From Variovorax sp. YR216 (GTDB lineage: Bacteria > Pseudomonadota > Gammaproteobacteria > Burkholderiales > Burkholderiaceae_C), in NCBI RefSeq assembly GCF_900107745.1, contig NZ_FNRO01000003.1:1-64000 (forward strand): a DNA stretch of 64,000 nucleotides, written 5' to 3'. Made by a program: the position numbers and the translations under genes. Numbering within the stretch: the first letter of the stretch is position 1; every line of letters starts with the position of its first letter. The notes below the pieces were generated by a model. It saw only the letters and a program-made list of their open reading frames with translations, was not told the origin of the DNA and ran no database searches. Below, piece by piece: positions 34,002 to 48,532 of this stretch.

Positions 34002-34915
34002 GCTGTGACTCCGTTGTCCTGGGTGCTGCTTACCTTGGCCTCTTCCTTGGCGTGCTGATAGGCGGCAAAAAGGGTCTGGTAGATGCGGCCGGGGCGGCCG
34101 TCGCCGATCGTGCGGCCATCGAGCGTCACGACCGGCAGGATCTCCTTGCTGGCCGACGACAGCAGCAGTTCGTCGGCGTCGAAGACCTCGTCGCGGGCGA
34201 CTCGGCGCAGCGCGAAGGGGATGCCGGCTTCGGCGCAGAGACGCTCGATCAATCCGTAGCGAATGCCGGCGAGCACCAGCTCGTCCTTCGGCGGCCCGAT
34301 GACCGTGCCCTGCTTGACGACCCACACATTGCTCGACGACGCCTCGCTGAGCCAGTCGCCGCGGAACATGATGGTTTCTGCCGCGCCGGCCTCGACGCTG
34401 ATCTGTCGCGCGAGCACCGCGCCCAGCAGGCTGGTGCTCTTGATGTGCGCCTTCTGCCAGCGGAAATCGTGCGCGCTGACGCACGCAACGCCCTTGGCGC
34501 GCACCGCGTCGGGGACTGGCTTCATGGGGTTCACCATGACGAACACGGTCGGCGTGAGCCCTTGCGGCATGGCGTGATCGCGTGGCGCGACACCGCGCGT
34601 CACCTGGATGTAGAGGCCTTGCGTACCCGCGCGCGCGTCTGCGGGCGAGGCGTCGATCAGCCGCGTGGCGATGCCCCGCCATTGCGCGGCGGTCATCGGA
34701 TTCCTGATCTGCAGTTCAGCCAGCGAGCGTTCAAGCCGCGCCATGTGCTCTTCGAAGCAGAAGAGATGACCTTCATAGATCGGCACGACTTCGTAGACGC
34801 CGTCGCCGAAGATGAAGCCGCGATCGAGCACGCTCACCTTCGCGTCGCGAAGCGGCGTGTAGGCGCCATCGAGGTAACAGAGTGAATCGGGGAGAGCGTC
34901 GACGATCGGGTGCAT
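33998..34915 (-). CDS. D-amino-acid-transaminase-like class IV aminotransferase
   Basis: A 305-residue PLP enzyme of fold type IV. The sequence begins with YLDGAYTPLRDAKVSVLDRGF and has the PLP lysine at K159 (AHIKSTSLLGAVLA, similar to the DIKSLNLLG of Bacillus D-amino acid transaminase), followed by GAAETIMFRGDWLSEASSSN. D-alanine/D-glutamate transamination for peptidoglycan supply is the best match, but branched-chain or 4-amino-4-deoxychorismate relatives cannot be excluded. It is the first gene of the lipAB unit, divergent from atpI. Confidence 0.88.
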   Translation of the reverse strand: MHPIVDALPDSLCYLDGAYTPLRDAKVSVLDRGFIFGDGVYEVVPIYEGHLFCFEEHMARLERSLAELQIRNPMTAAQWRGIATRLIDASPADARAGTQGLYIQVTRGVAPRDHAMPQGLTPTVFVMVNPMKPVPDAVRAKGVACVSAHDFRWQKAHIKSTSLLGAVLARQISVEAGAAETIMFRGDWLSEASSSNVWVVKQGTVIGPPKDELVLAGIRYGLIERLCAEAGIPFALRRVARDEVFDADELLLSSASKEILPVVTLDGRTIGDGRPGRIYQTLFAAYQHAKEEAKVSSTQDNGVTA

Positions 34916-35037
34916 GGGGAATTATGGTGGGGACGGACGGACGCATTCCAAGTCGCCCAATGCCGATTCGACATCCGATGCAAGGACCAAATCCCCGCAT
35001 GTGTCGCCAACTTGGCCGAAGCGCGTGGCTTTCTACC

Positions 35038-35043
35038 TATAAT
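35038..35043 (+). promoter_or_regulatory. Likely -10 box of the atp operon promoter
   Basis: A perfect TATAAT lies 48 bp before the atpI start in the region between the aminotransferase and atpI. The best -35 candidate, TTGGCC at 35012-35017, is 20 bp away, longer than the usual 17, so the -35 assignment is uncertain. Confidence 0.55.
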
Positions 35044-35090
35044 CAATGGCTTTGTAGAAATTCTGGGTCGTCATCCGGGCTTCATTCGAC

Positions 35091-35579
35091 ATGAAAACAA
35101 TCGCCCGCGATGTCTCGAAGGGAATCCATGAGGACACTCCCGACCCGGACGAGGATTTCAAGCCGCTGACCGCCGAGGAGGCGCAGCGGCTTCGCGACAG
35201 GAAGCCGTTGATCTCGCCGTGGCGCGTGATCGCGATTCAGGTCGTGGCGGGACTCCTGGTGGCCTTGGCTACCTGGGGGCTCACTGGGAGGCAAAATCTG
35301 GGATGGTCCGCCGGATACGGCGCGCTCGCGGTGGTTCTTCCCGCGGCGGTGTTCGCACGGGGGCTGACCGGCAGGTTTGCTTCGCTGAATCCGGGTACTG
35401 CGGTATTCGGATTCTTTTTGTGGGAAATGGTCAAGTTGGCCTTGTCGATGGCGATGCTGATCGCCGCGCCGAGGCTGGTAGTGGCGCTGAGCTGGCCGGC
35501 AATGCTGATCGGTTTGGTGGTGACAATGAAGGCGGCTTGGGTGGCTGTAATGCTGGCTCCCAAGCGCCCGAAACTTTGA
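35091..35579 (+). CDS. atpI: ATP synthase subunit I (assembly protein)
   Basis: A 162-residue membrane protein at the head of the ATP synthase operon. It has a charged soluble N-terminus of about 45 residues followed by four hydrophobic helices (for example VIAIQVVAGLLVALATWGLT and MVKLALSMAMLIAAPRLVVA). AtpI assists c-ring assembly and is dispensable in other bacteria. The start ATG at 35091 is ten bases ahead of the first Asp-rich part. The gene ends 12 bases before atpB. Confidence 0.93.
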   Translation: MKTIARDVSKGIHEDTPDPDEDFKPLTAEEAQRLRDRKPLISPWRVIAIQVVAGLLVALATWGLTGRQNLGWSAGYGALAVVLPAAVFARGLTGRFASLNPGTAVFGFFLWEMVKLALSMAMLIAAPRLVVALSWPAMLIGLVVTMKAAWVAVMLAPKRPKL

Positions 35580-35591
35580 GACGAGTAACGG

Positions 35592-36784
<1,193 letters not shown>

Positions 36785-36864
36785 TCGGTTCCAGGCTTTC
36801 TCGTCGAACCGATGTCGTTCCTCGCTGAATGGCGTTGGATTCATTCCCAAAGAGAGGGTGAAAA

Positions 36865-37335
36865 GTGAGCATTACCGGTACCCTGATCATCCAGATGATC
36901 GTGTTCCTGATCCTGGTCGGGTTCACGATGAAGTTTGTGTGGCCGCCGATTGCCAAGGCGCTGGACGATCGTGCCCAGAAGATCGCCGAAGGTCTGGCCG
37001 CAGCCGACAAGGCCAAGTCCGAGCTGAGCGCCGCCAACAAGCGCGTCGAGGCTGAACTCGGCCAGGCTCGCAACGAGTCCGCCCAGCGTCTTGCAGATGC
37101 CGAACGTCGTGCGCAGGCCATCGTTGAAGAGGCCAAGGCCCGCGCTACGGAAGAAGGCAACAAGATCATTGCGGCCGCCCGCGTCGAAGCCGATCAGCAG
37201 GCCATGAAGGCGCGCGAAGTCCTGCGTGAGCAGGTCGCTGCGCTGGCCGTCAAGGGCGCCGAGCAGATCCTGCGCAAGGAAGTGAATCCGGCCGTCCACG
37301 CCGATTTGCTGGCCCGCCTGCAGACGGAACTCTGA
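36865..37335 (+). CDS. atpF: ATP synthase Fo subunit b
   Basis: The 156-residue peripheral stalk subunit. An N-terminal membrane helix ([18 protein letters not shown]) is followed by a long charged coiled-coil ([22 protein letters not shown]) that binds subunit delta. The start is GTG with a GAGAGGGTG Shine-Dalgarno. It lies between atpE and atpH in the normal order. Confidence 0.97.
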   Translation: MSITGTLIIQMIVFLILVGFTMKFVWPPIAKALDDRAQKIAEGLAAADKAKSELSAANKRVEAELGQARNESAQRLADAERRAQAIVEEAKARATEEGNKIIAAARVEADQQAMKAREVLREQVAALAVKGAEQILRKEVNPAVHADLLARLQTEL

Positions 37336-37342
37336 TCAAGCC

Positions 37343-37873
37343 ATGGCAGAACTCGCCACCATTGCACGTCCCTACGCCGAAGCGCTGTTCAAGGCCTCCG
37401 CGTCGGATCTGAGCGGCGCGGCAGCTTGGCTCGAAAAGGTTGCGGCCATTGGCGCCAACCCCGAGCTCCAGCAGTTCGCGGACAACCCGAAGGTCACGAC
37501 CGAACAGGTCATCGGCGTCGTCGCTGGCGCTTTCGGCGCGCCCCTGCCGCCTGCCGCGAACAACTTCCTGATGGCGCTGCTCGAGAACGGGCGCTTCACT
37601 GCGCTGGCGGAAATCGCGAAGCAGTTCCGGACCCTGGCGAACGCACAGAGCGGTTCGTCCGATGCCGTGGTGTACAGCGCCTTCCCCATCGATGCGACCG
37701 CGTTGGGCAGCGTCGCTGCCACGCTCGAAAAGCGCTTCGGCCGCAAGCTGCAAGTCACGGTTCAGCAGGACCCATCGCTGATCGGCGGCATCCGCGTGGT
37801 GGTCGGCGACGAAGTGCTCGACACCTCCGTCAAAGCGCGTCTTGAACAAATGAAAGTTGCGCTGGTGGCCTGA
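37343..37873 (+). CDS. atpH: ATP synthase F1 subunit delta
   Basis: A 176-residue stator subunit joining F1 to the b stalk. The N-terminal six-helix domain begins [19 protein letters not shown], and the C-terminal [29 protein letters not shown] is the conserved ending of the family. It follows atpF by seven bases and precedes atpA by 36. Confidence 0.97.
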   Translation: MAELATIARPYAEALFKASASDLSGAAAWLEKVAAIGANPELQQFADNPKVTTEQVIGVVAGAFGAPLPPAANNFLMALLENGRFTALAEIAKQFRTLANAQSGSSDAVVYSAFPIDATALGSVAATLEKRFGRKLQVTVQQDPSLIGGIRVVVGDEVLDTSVKARLEQMKVALVA

Positions 37874-37909
37874 GGCCGCCAGCCCCCTTAACGAAAGAAG
37901 GAAAGAGTC

Positions 37910-39463
<1,554 letters not shown>

Positions 39464-39484
39464 TCGACCGAGCAAGGAGCCCCA

Positions 39485-41828
<2,344 letters not shown>

Positions 41829-41837
41829 GGAATCACC

Positions 41838-42257
41838 ATGGCAGGCACCATTCACGTGGACGTGGTCAGCGCCGAGGAGTCCATCTTCTCGGGCGAGGCC
41901 AAGTTCGTCGCGCTCCCCGGCGAAGCCGGCGAGCTCGGCATCTACCCGCGCCACACGCCGCTGATCACGCGCATCCGTCCCGGCGCGGTGCGCATCGAGA
42001 CGGCCGACGGCGGCGAGGAATTCGTCTTCGTGGCCGGTGGCATCCTGGAAGTGCAGCCGACCACGGTGACTGTTCTGTCCGACACCGCGATCCGCGGCAA
42101 GGACCTGGACGACGAAAAGGCCGGCGCCGCCAAGGCCCGCGCCGAAGAGGCGCTGAAGAATGCCAAGAGCGACATCGACATCGCCCTGGCCCAGTCCGAG
42201 CTCACCGTGATGGCCGCGCAGATCGCTGCGTTGCGGAAATATCGGGATAAAAAGTAG
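41838..42257 (+). CDS. atpC: ATP synthase F1 subunit epsilon
   Basis: A 139-residue regulatory subunit with a beta-sandwich ([42 protein letters not shown] region, residues 1-90) and a C-terminal helical hairpin ([16 protein letters not shown]). It couples rotation to catalysis and inhibits hydrolysis. It ends the atp operon; the stop is followed immediately by a dispersed repeat and then a terminator. Confidence 0.97.
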   Translation: MAGTIHVDVVSAEESIFSGEAKFVALPGEAGELGIYPRHTPLITRIRPGAVRIETADGGEEFVFVAGGILEVQPTTVTVLSDTAIRGKDLDDEKAGAAKARAEEALKNAKSDIDIALAQSELTVMAAQIAALRKYRDKK

Positions 42258-42350
42258 CCCCCAGCCTCGCCCACTTCGTGTGGCTCGGGCACCCCCTTCC
42301 GGGGGCAACACCAGCGGCCCGGCGGAGCCGGTTCCGCGGTGTTTCTGGAA
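42258..42350 (+). repeat. Dispersed post-stop repeat, copy 6
   Basis: Begins after the atpC stop with CCCCCAGCCTCGCCCACTTC, then GTGTGGCTCGGGCACCCCC, a C-run/G-run hairpin (CCCCCTTCCGGGGG), and GCGGCCCGGCGGAGCCGGTT ending GTTTCTGGAAC. Same orientation as the atp operon; the terminator follows 2 bases later. Confidence 0.88.
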
Positions 42351-42351
42351 C

Positions 42352-42379
42352 AAAAAGGCCGCCTTCGGGCGGCTTTTTC
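42352..42379 (+). terminator. Rho-independent terminator of the atp operon
   Basis: GCCGCC (42358-42363) and GGCGGC (42368-42373) form a stem with a TTCG tetraloop, framed by AAAAA before and TTTTT after (42374-42378). A canonical, possibly bidirectional terminator. Confidence 0.92.
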
Positions 42380-42403
42380 ATTTGCGTCGTTGCGCGTGAG
42401 CTT

Positions 42404-42447
42404 CTTCGGCCCAAATTTGGCTGAAGTTAAGTCTTGTTCGGCTGAAG
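42404..42447. promoter_or_regulatory. Candidate ROK regulator operator
   Basis: CTTCGGCCCAAATTTGGCTGAAG (split as CTTCGGCCCAAA at 42404-42415 and TTTGGCTGAAG at 42416-42426) is an imperfect palindrome, and CGGCTGAAG at 42439-42447 repeats its right arm 21 bp away, two helical turns. NagC/XylR-type ROK repressors bind AT-centred palindromes, so an autoregulatory site ahead of the ROK gene is plausible. Confidence 0.5.
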
Positions 42448-42525
42448 ACCTCCTCCTAGTATTCGCCTTCGTCCGGCCGCCCCCCTTGGGCCGTGGGCGG
42501 GACAAAGAACAGACGGAGACAACGC

Positions 42526-43728
42526 GTGACCCCCTGGAGTCGCCTGACCGCTGACGAGATGCAACTGCTCGAGGCCACGTTCTGGTCCGCGGGCAACTCG
42601 CGCCATGGGATGGCCGAACTGCTGGGCTTCTCCAAGAGCAAGGCCAATGCACTGATCGCAGGCCTGGTCGAGCAGGGTCTTCTTTCCGAAGCTGGCCTGC
42701 AGCGCTCGACCGGCGGGCGCCGCCCCGAGAGCCTCCAACTCCATGCGGGACTGGGTGTGCTGGTCGGCGTTGACATCGGCGCGACCAGCCTCGACGTTGC
42801 GGTCCTCGCGCCTGACCTGACCGTGCTCGAGCACCACGCGGAGCCGGCCGACGTGCGCGAAGGCCCCGGCGTCGTGCTCGCGCGCGTTCGCGGGCTCATC
42901 AGGGAATTGCTTGCGCGCGCGGGGTTCGGCGCCCGGCACGTGCTTGGCATCGGCATTGGCGTCCCGGGTCCGGTCAACTTCGAGATCGGCCAGCTCGTGA
43001 ACCCGCCGCTGATGCCCGCGTGGGACAGCTTCTCGATCCGCGACTACTTGCGCGAGGACTATGCGGCCCCGGTCTTCGTCGACAACGACGTCAACCTGAT
43101 GGCGTTGGGCGAGCTGTGGCGGCTCAAGCGTTCTCTCCCCAACTTCCTCGTCATCAAGGTCGGCACCGGCATCGGCTGCGGCATCGTCTGCCATGGCGAG
43201 GTGTACCGCGGCGCCGCCGGATCGGCCGGCGACGTGGGTCACATCTGCGTCGACCAGGAAGGGCCGCGCTGCCACTGCGGCAACCTCGGCTGCGTCGAGG
43301 CCATGGCGGCCGGCCCGGCCATCACCCGCATGGCGGTGCAGGCCGCCGAAGCCGGCGAAAGCGCCGCGCTCGCCGAATGCCTGCGCACACAGGGCCGCAT
43401 CGAGGCCATCGATGTCGGTCAGGCGAGCCGCGCGGGCGATGCAGCGGCGAACGCCATCGTCCAGCGCGCCGGCAACCTGATCGGCCAGATGCTGGCGTCC
43501 ATCGTCAACTTCTTCAATCCGTCGCATGTCTTCATCGGCGGCGGCATCACGCGCATCGGGCCGCTGTTTCTCGCGGCGGTGCGGCAGAGCGTGTACCAGC
43601 GATCGCTGGCGCTTTCGACGCGGCATCTCGAGATCCAGTACACGCCCCTCGAAGGGCAGGCCGGCCTGATCGGCGCGGGCGTGCTCGCGATGCAGGAAAC
43701 CCTCAAGGTGCGGGGCGTGGCGCCGTGA
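42526..43728 (+). CDS. ROK-family transcriptional regulator
   Basis: A 400-residue protein (GTG start at 42526, with CGGAG ten bases upstream) that joins an N-terminal winged helix (LEATFWSAGNSRHGMAELLGFSKSKANA) to a ROK/sugar-kinase fold. GVDIGATSLDVAVLA is the phosphate-binding loop, and the zinc motif CHCGNLGC is present, so sugar sensing is likely; residual kinase activity is possible. It overlaps the ABC ATPase by GTGA, so it is the first gene of the sugar-uptake operon and probably its repressor. An upstream GTG at 42493 would add 11 residues. Confidence 0.92.
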   Translation: MTPWSRLTADEMQLLEATFWSAGNSRHGMAELLGFSKSKANALIAGLVEQGLLSEAGLQRSTGGRRPESLQLHAGLGVLVGVDIGATSLDVAVLAPDLTVLEHHAEPADVREGPGVVLARVRGLIRELLARAGFGARHVLGIGIGVPGPVNFEIGQLVNPPLMPAWDSFSIRDYLREDYAAPVFVDNDVNLMALGELWRLKRSLPNFLVIKVGTGIGCGIVCHGEVYRGAAGSAGDVGHICVDQEGPRCHCGNLGCVEAMAAGPAITRMAVQAAEAGESAALAECLRTQGRIEAIDVGQASRAGDAAANAIVQRAGNLIGQMLASIVNFFNPSHVFIGGGITRIGPLFLAAVRQSVYQRSLALSTRHLEIQYTPLEGQAGLIGAGVLAMQETLKVRGVAP

Positions 43729-45260
43729 CGAGCATCGCCGCTGCGATCGACGCACCCCGGCAGAAGGCCGCCGTCGCCGTCGAGTTCGACCAGGTGGTGA
43801 AGGCCTTCGGTCCGGTGCAGGTGCTGCACGGCGTGAGCTTCTCGCTCGAGCCCGGCCGCGTGTACGGGCTGCTCGGCGAAAACGGCGCGGGCAAATCGAC
43901 GCTGATGAAGATCCTCGCTGGCTACGAGTCGCTCACGGGCGGCAGCTTGCGTGTGAACGGCCAGGCGCAGCAGTTCGCCAGCTCGCGGGATGCGGAGGCG
44001 CTGGGCATCGTGCTGATCCACCAGGAGTTCAACCTCGCGGAAGACCTCGGCATTGCGCAGAACATCTTCCTCGGCCATGAAAAGAAGAAAGGCTGGCTGC
44101 TCGACGACGCCGCGATGGCGCGCGATGCCGCTGCCGCGCTCGCCGAAGTGGGACTCCACATCGACCCGGCCACCAAGGTGCGCCGCCTGATCGTCGCCGA
44201 GAAGCAGCTCGTGGAGATCGCAAAGGCGCTCTCGCGCCACGCGCGACTGCTGATCATGGATGAGCCCACTGCCACCCTGACCCCCGGCGAAACCGAGCGT
44301 CTCTTCAAACTCATTGCCCAACTGCGCGCGGATGGCGTGACGGTGGTCTACATCTCGCACAAGCTCGACGAAGTCGAGCGCGTCACCGATGAGGTGATCG
44401 TGATGCGCGACGGCCGCTTCGTCGCGCGCGCACGCACGGCCGACGTTACGCGCCAGCAGATGGCGAACCTGATGGTGGGCCGCGAACTGGCCGACCTCTA
44501 TCCGCCGCGCGATGTCGTGGCCACGGACGCGGCGCCGGCGATGCGCGTCAGCCACTTCACCGTCCCCGGCTGGGCGGAGGACGCGAGCTTCGAAGTGCGG
44601 CCGGGCGAGATCCTCGGCTTCGCCGGCCTCGTCGGTGCAGGGCGCACCGAGCTGTTCGAAGGCCTGCTCGGGCTGCGGCCTGCGAGCGGCCGGGTCGAGA
44701 TTCACGGGCAGTCCGTTCGACTGCGAAACCCGCGCGAAGCGGCGAAGCACGGCCTCACCTATCTCAGCGAGGACCGCAAGGGCAAGGGCCTTCACGTCAA
44801 CTTCGGCTTGCGCCAGAACCTCACGCTGATGGCGCTCGAGCGCTACGCCACGCCGTGGCTGCACCCCGACGCGGAGCGCAGCGCGCTGGCGGCTGCGGTG
44901 AAGGACTACGGCATTCGCACCGGTGACCTCGATGCACGCGCCTCGTCGCTCTCGGGAGGCAATCAGCAGAAGCTCGCACTCGCCAAGGTGCTTCAGCCGC
45001 AGCCGAAGATCGTGGTGCTGGACGAGCCGACGCGCGGCGTCGACGTCGGCGCCAAGCGCGACATCTATTTCCTGATCCAGCGTCTGGCACGCGAGGGGCT
45101 CGCGGTGATCGTGGTCTCGTCCGAGCTCATGGAGCTGATCGGCTTGTGCCATCGCGTCGCGGTGATGCGCGCCGGCCGGCTGGTGACCACGCTCGATGCG
45201 AGCCAATTGACTGAAGAGGAGCTCATCGCTCATGCCACCGGAACCGCCACCGAGCACTGA
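43725..45260 (+). CDS. Sugar ABC transporter ATPase (two-domain, RbsA/XylG type)
   Basis: A 511-residue protein with two ABC domains. Domain 1 has Walker [20 protein letters not shown] and Walker [16 protein letters not shown]; its signature region is degenerate ([20 protein letters not shown]), as usual in this family. Domain 2 has a modified Walker A ([16 protein letters not shown]), signature [13 protein letters not shown] and Walker [16 protein letters not shown]. The start is a GTG at 43725 that overlaps the ROK stop. It pairs with the permease at 45232, with a 29-base overlap. Confidence 0.94.
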   Translation: MTSIAAAIDAPRQKAAVAVEFDQVVKAFGPVQVLHGVSFSLEPGRVYGLLGENGAGKSTLMKILAGYESLTGGSLRVNGQAQQFASSRDAEALGIVLIHQEFNLAEDLGIAQNIFLGHEKKKGWLLDDAAMARDAAAALAEVGLHIDPATKVRRLIVAEKQLVEIAKALSRHARLLIMDEPTATLTPGETERLFKLIAQLRADGVTVVYISHKLDEVERVTDEVIVMRDGRFVARARTADVTRQQMANLMVGRELADLYPPRDVVATDAAPAMRVSHFTVPGWAEDASFEVRPGEILGFAGLVGAGRTELFEGLLGLRPASGRVEIHGQSVRLRNPREAAKHGLTYLSEDRKGKGLHVNFGLRQNLTLMALERYATPWLHPDAERSALAAAVKDYGIRTGDLDARASSLSGGNQQKLALAKVLQPQPKIVVLDEPTRGVDVGAKRDIYFLIQRLAREGLAVIVVSSELMELIGLCHRVAVMRAGRLVTTLDASQLTEEELIAHATGTATEH

Positions 45261-46251
45261 GGCGCAAGTCCAGCATCGCGCCCAGGCCAAGCCGCGCTGG
45301 ACCGAACGCCTGCACGGCTTCGGGCCGGTGATCGGCCTCGTGCTGCTGTGCATCGCCGGCACCTTGCTCAACAGCGACTTCGCGACGCTCGACAACGCGA
45401 TGAACGTGCTCACGCGCACCGCCTTCATCGGAATCATCGCGGTGGGCATGTGCTTCGTGATCATCTCGGGCGGCATCGACCTGTCGGTGGGATCGATGGC
45501 GGCGCTGATCGCGGGCTGCGTGATCATGTTCATCAACGCCATGGGCCCGGTGGTCGGATCGCCGGTCCTGGCCGTGGTGCTGGGCGCACTGCTCGCCGTG
45601 GTGCTCGGCGCGGTGTTCGGGCTCGCGCACGGGCTGCTCATCACCAAGGGGCGCATCGAACCCTTCATCGTCACGCTCGGCACGCTCGGCATCTTTCGCG
45701 CCTACCTGACCTACTTCGCCAACGGCGGCGCGCTCACGCTCGACAACGACCTGTCGGACGTCTACGCGCCGGTGTACTACGCCAGCCTGCTCGGCGTGCC
45801 GATCCCCGTGTGGGTCTTTCTCGTCGTCGCGGTCATCGGCGGGCTGATCCTCAACCGCACGGCCTATGGCCGCTACGTGCAGGCCATCGGGTCCAACGAA
45901 CAGGTGGCGCGCTACGCGGCGGTTGGCGTCGACGGCGTGAAGGTGCTGACCTACGTGTTCCTCGGCGTGTGCGTCGGCATCGCGACGCTGCTCTACGTGC
46001 CGCGGCTGGGCTCGGCGTCGCCGACCACCGGCCTCTTGTGGGAGCTCGAGGCGATCGCCGCGGTGATCGTCGGCGGCACCGCGCTCAAGGGCGGATCCGG
46101 CAGCGTGGTCGGCACCGTGATCGGCGCGATCCTGCTCTCGGTCATCAGCAACATCCTCAACCTCACCAGCATCATCAGCGTCTACCTCAACGCGGCGGTG
46201 CAGGGCTTCGTGATCATCGTCGTCGCGTTCCTCCAGCGGGGCCGCCGATGA
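45232..46251 (+). CDS. Sugar ABC transporter permease (RbsC type)
   Basis: A 339-residue permease of the ribose/xylose family with about ten helices. Motifs include [41 protein letters not shown] and [21 protein letters not shown] (the EAA-like loop). Its first 29 bases overlap the ATPase gene. The substrate-binding protein follows after 53 bases. Confidence 0.95.
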   Translation: MPPEPPPSTEAQVQHRAQAKPRWTERLHGFGPVIGLVLLCIAGTLLNSDFATLDNAMNVLTRTAFIGIIAVGMCFVIISGGIDLSVGSMAALIAGCVIMFINAMGPVVGSPVLAVVLGALLAVVLGAVFGLAHGLLITKGRIEPFIVTLGTLGIFRAYLTYFANGGALTLDNDLSDVYAPVYYASLLGVPIPVWVFLVVAVIGGLILNRTAYGRYVQAIGSNEQVARYAAVGVDGVKVLTYVFLGVCVGIATLLYVPRLGSASPTTGLLWELEAIAAVIVGGTALKGGSGSVVGTVIGAILLSVISNILNLTSIISVYLNAAVQGFVIIVVAFLQRGRR

Positions 46252-46304
46252 CGGCGCGCCGGTTTTCCGTCCGTTCCGTTTCATCAACCAAGGAGACAAG
46301 CAGC

Positions 46305-47273
46305 ATGAAGACTTCCATTTCCCGTCGCATGGTTTTGAGCGCGGTCGCCGCGGCGAGCTTCGCCGCGATCCCGGTCCTCGCGGCCGCGGAGCCGGTGCAC
46401 CTGGGCGTGTCAATCCCGGCCGCGACGCACAGCTTCATGGGCGGCATCAACTACTGGGCCAACCAGGCGAAGAAGGACCTGGAGAAAGAGCACAAGGACC
46501 TGAAGATCACGATCAAGACAGCCGCGAACGCGCCCGAGCAGGCGAACCAGCTGCAGGACCTCTCGACCGTGAGCAAGATCAACGCGCTGGTGATCTTCCC
46601 GTTCGAATCGGCCGCGCTCACCAAGCCGGTCGCGCAGGTCAAGGCCAAGGGCACCTACGTGACGGTGGTCGACCGGGGCCTGACCGACACCAGCGCGCAG
46701 GATGCCTACGTCGCGGGCGACAACACCGCCTTCGGCAAGATCCCCGCCGAGTACATCGCGAAGAAGCTCGGCGGCAAGGGCAATGTCGTCGCGCTGCGCG
46801 GCATCCCGACCACGCTCGACAACGAGCGCATGGACGCCTTCAACAGCGTGCTCAAGAACTATCCCGACATCAAGCTCCTGGATGCGAAATACGCCAACTG
46901 GAACCGCGACGACGCCTTCAAGGTCACGCAGGACTACCTGACGCGCTTCAAGGATATCGACGCGATCTGGGCCGCCGACGACGACATGGCGGTGGGTGTG
47001 CTCAAGGCCATCGAGCAGGCCAAGCGCAATGACATCAAGGTGATCTTCGGCGGCGCGGGCGCCAAGGGCATGGTCAAGACCATCATCGACGGCAAGGACA
47101 AGCGCATCGATGCGGACGTGAGCTATTCGCCGAAGTTCATCTACGACGCGATCAAGCTCACCGCCGAAGCGCGCCTGAAGGGCGAGAAGCTGCCGGCGAC
47201 GACGATCATTCCGTCGGTCCTGATCACGAAGGACAACGCGAAGGACTTCTATCACCCTGATTCGCCCTTCTGA
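46305..47273 (+). CDS. Sugar ABC substrate-binding protein
   Basis: A 322-residue periplasmic binding protein of the ribose/galactose type (Peripla_BP_4). A signal peptide ([21 protein letters not shown], cleaved before AEP) precedes a mature protein with [38 protein letters not shown] and [18 protein letters not shown]. The ATG at 46305 has AAGGAGA upstream. The sugar is not identifiable; the Gfo/Idh dehydrogenase next to it argues for a polyol, inositol or unusual sugar. Confidence 0.93.
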   Translation: MKTSISRRMVLSAVAAASFAAIPVLAAAEPVHLGVSIPAATHSFMGGINYWANQAKKDLEKEHKDLKITIKTAANAPEQANQLQDLSTVSKINALVIFPFESAALTKPVAQVKAKGTYVTVVDRGLTDTSAQDAYVAGDNTAFGKIPAEYIAKKLGGKGNVVALRGIPTTLDNERMDAFNSVLKNYPDIKLLDAKYANWNRDDAFKVTQDYLTRFKDIDAIWAADDDMAVGVLKAIEQAKRNDIKVIFGGAGAKGMVKTIIDGKDKRIDADVSYSPKFIYDAIKLTAEARLKGEKLPATTIIPSVLITKDNAKDFYHPDSPF

Positions 47274-47281
47274 GCGTCTCG

Positions 47282-48439
47282 ATGACTGCAACACGTAGAT
47301 TGCGCTACGCCATGGTCGGCGGCGGGCGCGATGCCTTCATCGGCGCGGTGCACCGCAACGCGATCGCGCTCGACGGGCAGGCCGAGCTGGTGGCCGGGGC
47401 GCTGTCGTCCAGTCCGGAGAAGGCGAAGGCGTCAGGGCGCGATCTGTTCCTCGCGGACGATCGCAACCATGGCGACTGGCGCGGCCTGCTGGATGACGAG
47501 CTGAAGCGGCCCGCGCACGAGCGCATCGACTTCGTCTCGATCGTCACGCCGAACCACATGCACTTCCCGGTCGCGCAGGCCTTCGTCGAAGCAGGCTTCC
47601 ACGTGGTCTGCGACAAGCCGCTGGTGCACACGCGCGAGCAGGCCGATGCGCTCGTGGAGGCGGTTGCGCGCAAGGGCACGGTCTTCGGCGTGACCTACAA
47701 CTACACCGGCTATCCGATGGTGCGGCAGGCGCGCGAGATGGTGCGCTCGGGCGCGCTCGGCGAGATTCGCAAGATCGTCGTCGAGTACAACCAGGGCTGG
47801 CTCGCGACGCGGCTGGAGGGCGAGGGCAACAAGCAGGCCGCGTGGCGCAGCGATCCGGCGCAAAGCGGCGCGGCCGGCGCCATCGGCGACATCGGCTCGC
47901 ACGCGGAGAACCTCGTGGCGACCGTGACCGGGCTGGAGATCGAAAGCCTTTGCGCCGATCTGAGTTCCTTCGTGCCCGGCCGGCCGCTCGATGACGACGG
48001 CAGCCTCCTGCTGCGGTTTCGCGGGGGTGCGCGCGGCGTGCTGATCGCGTCGCAGATCAACACCGGGCTCGAGAACGACCTGCGCCTGCGCATCTCGGGC
48101 GCGCAGGGCACGCTCGAATGGCGGCAGGAGCGGCCGAGCGAGCTCACGCACCTGCCGCACGACGGTCCGAAGCGCACCCTCACGCGCGGCGCCCCCTGGC
48201 TCTGCGAATCGGCGCGGCGCGCGAGCCGGCTGCCGAGCGGGCATCCGGAAGGCTTCATCGAGGCCTTTGCCAACATCTACGGCGGCGTGATCGCGGACAT
48301 CCGTGCGAAGCTGTCCGGCGTGGCGGCCGATCCGCTCGCGGCCGACTATCCGCGTGTGGAAGCCGGCGCACGCGGCGTACGTTTCATCGAACGCACGGTG
48401 GCCTCGGCGAAAAGCGAGGCCAAGTGGACCGCCTGGTAG
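47282..48439 (+). CDS. Gfo/Idh/MocA-family oxidoreductase
   Basis: A 385-residue NAD(P)-dependent sugar or polyol dehydrogenase. The Rossmann N-terminus [24 protein letters not shown] and the family motif [15 protein letters not shown] (catalytic lysine of the E-K-P motif) are present, with [19 protein letters not shown] and the C-terminal substrate domain [10 protein letters not shown]. The [11 protein letters not shown] form of the nucleotide loop is the subgroup that often acts with sugar ABC importers. It follows the binding protein by eight bases, ending the operon. Confidence 0.9.
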   Translation: MTATRRLRYAMVGGGRDAFIGAVHRNAIALDGQAELVAGALSSSPEKAKASGRDLFLADDRNHGDWRGLLDDELKRPAHERIDFVSIVTPNHMHFPVAQAFVEAGFHVVCDKPLVHTREQADALVEAVARKGTVFGVTYNYTGYPMVRQAREMVRSGALGEIRKIVVEYNQGWLATRLEGEGNKQAAWRSDPAQSGAAGAIGDIGSHAENLVATVTGLEIESLCADLSSFVPGRPLDDDGSLLLRFRGGARGVLIASQINTGLENDLRLRISGAQGTLEWRQERPSELTHLPHDGPKRTLTRGAPWLCESARRASRLPSGHPEGFIEAFANIYGGVIADIRAKLSGVAADPLAADYPRVEAGARGVRFIERTVASAKSEAKWTAW

Positions 48440-48532
48440 GTACCGGCCGGGCGTCGGCCTGAACCGACACCAGGTCGCGCCCCGTGCGCGGCGCACGGAT
48501 CGGCGGCTCGGGCCTACGATGTGCTCCGCACC

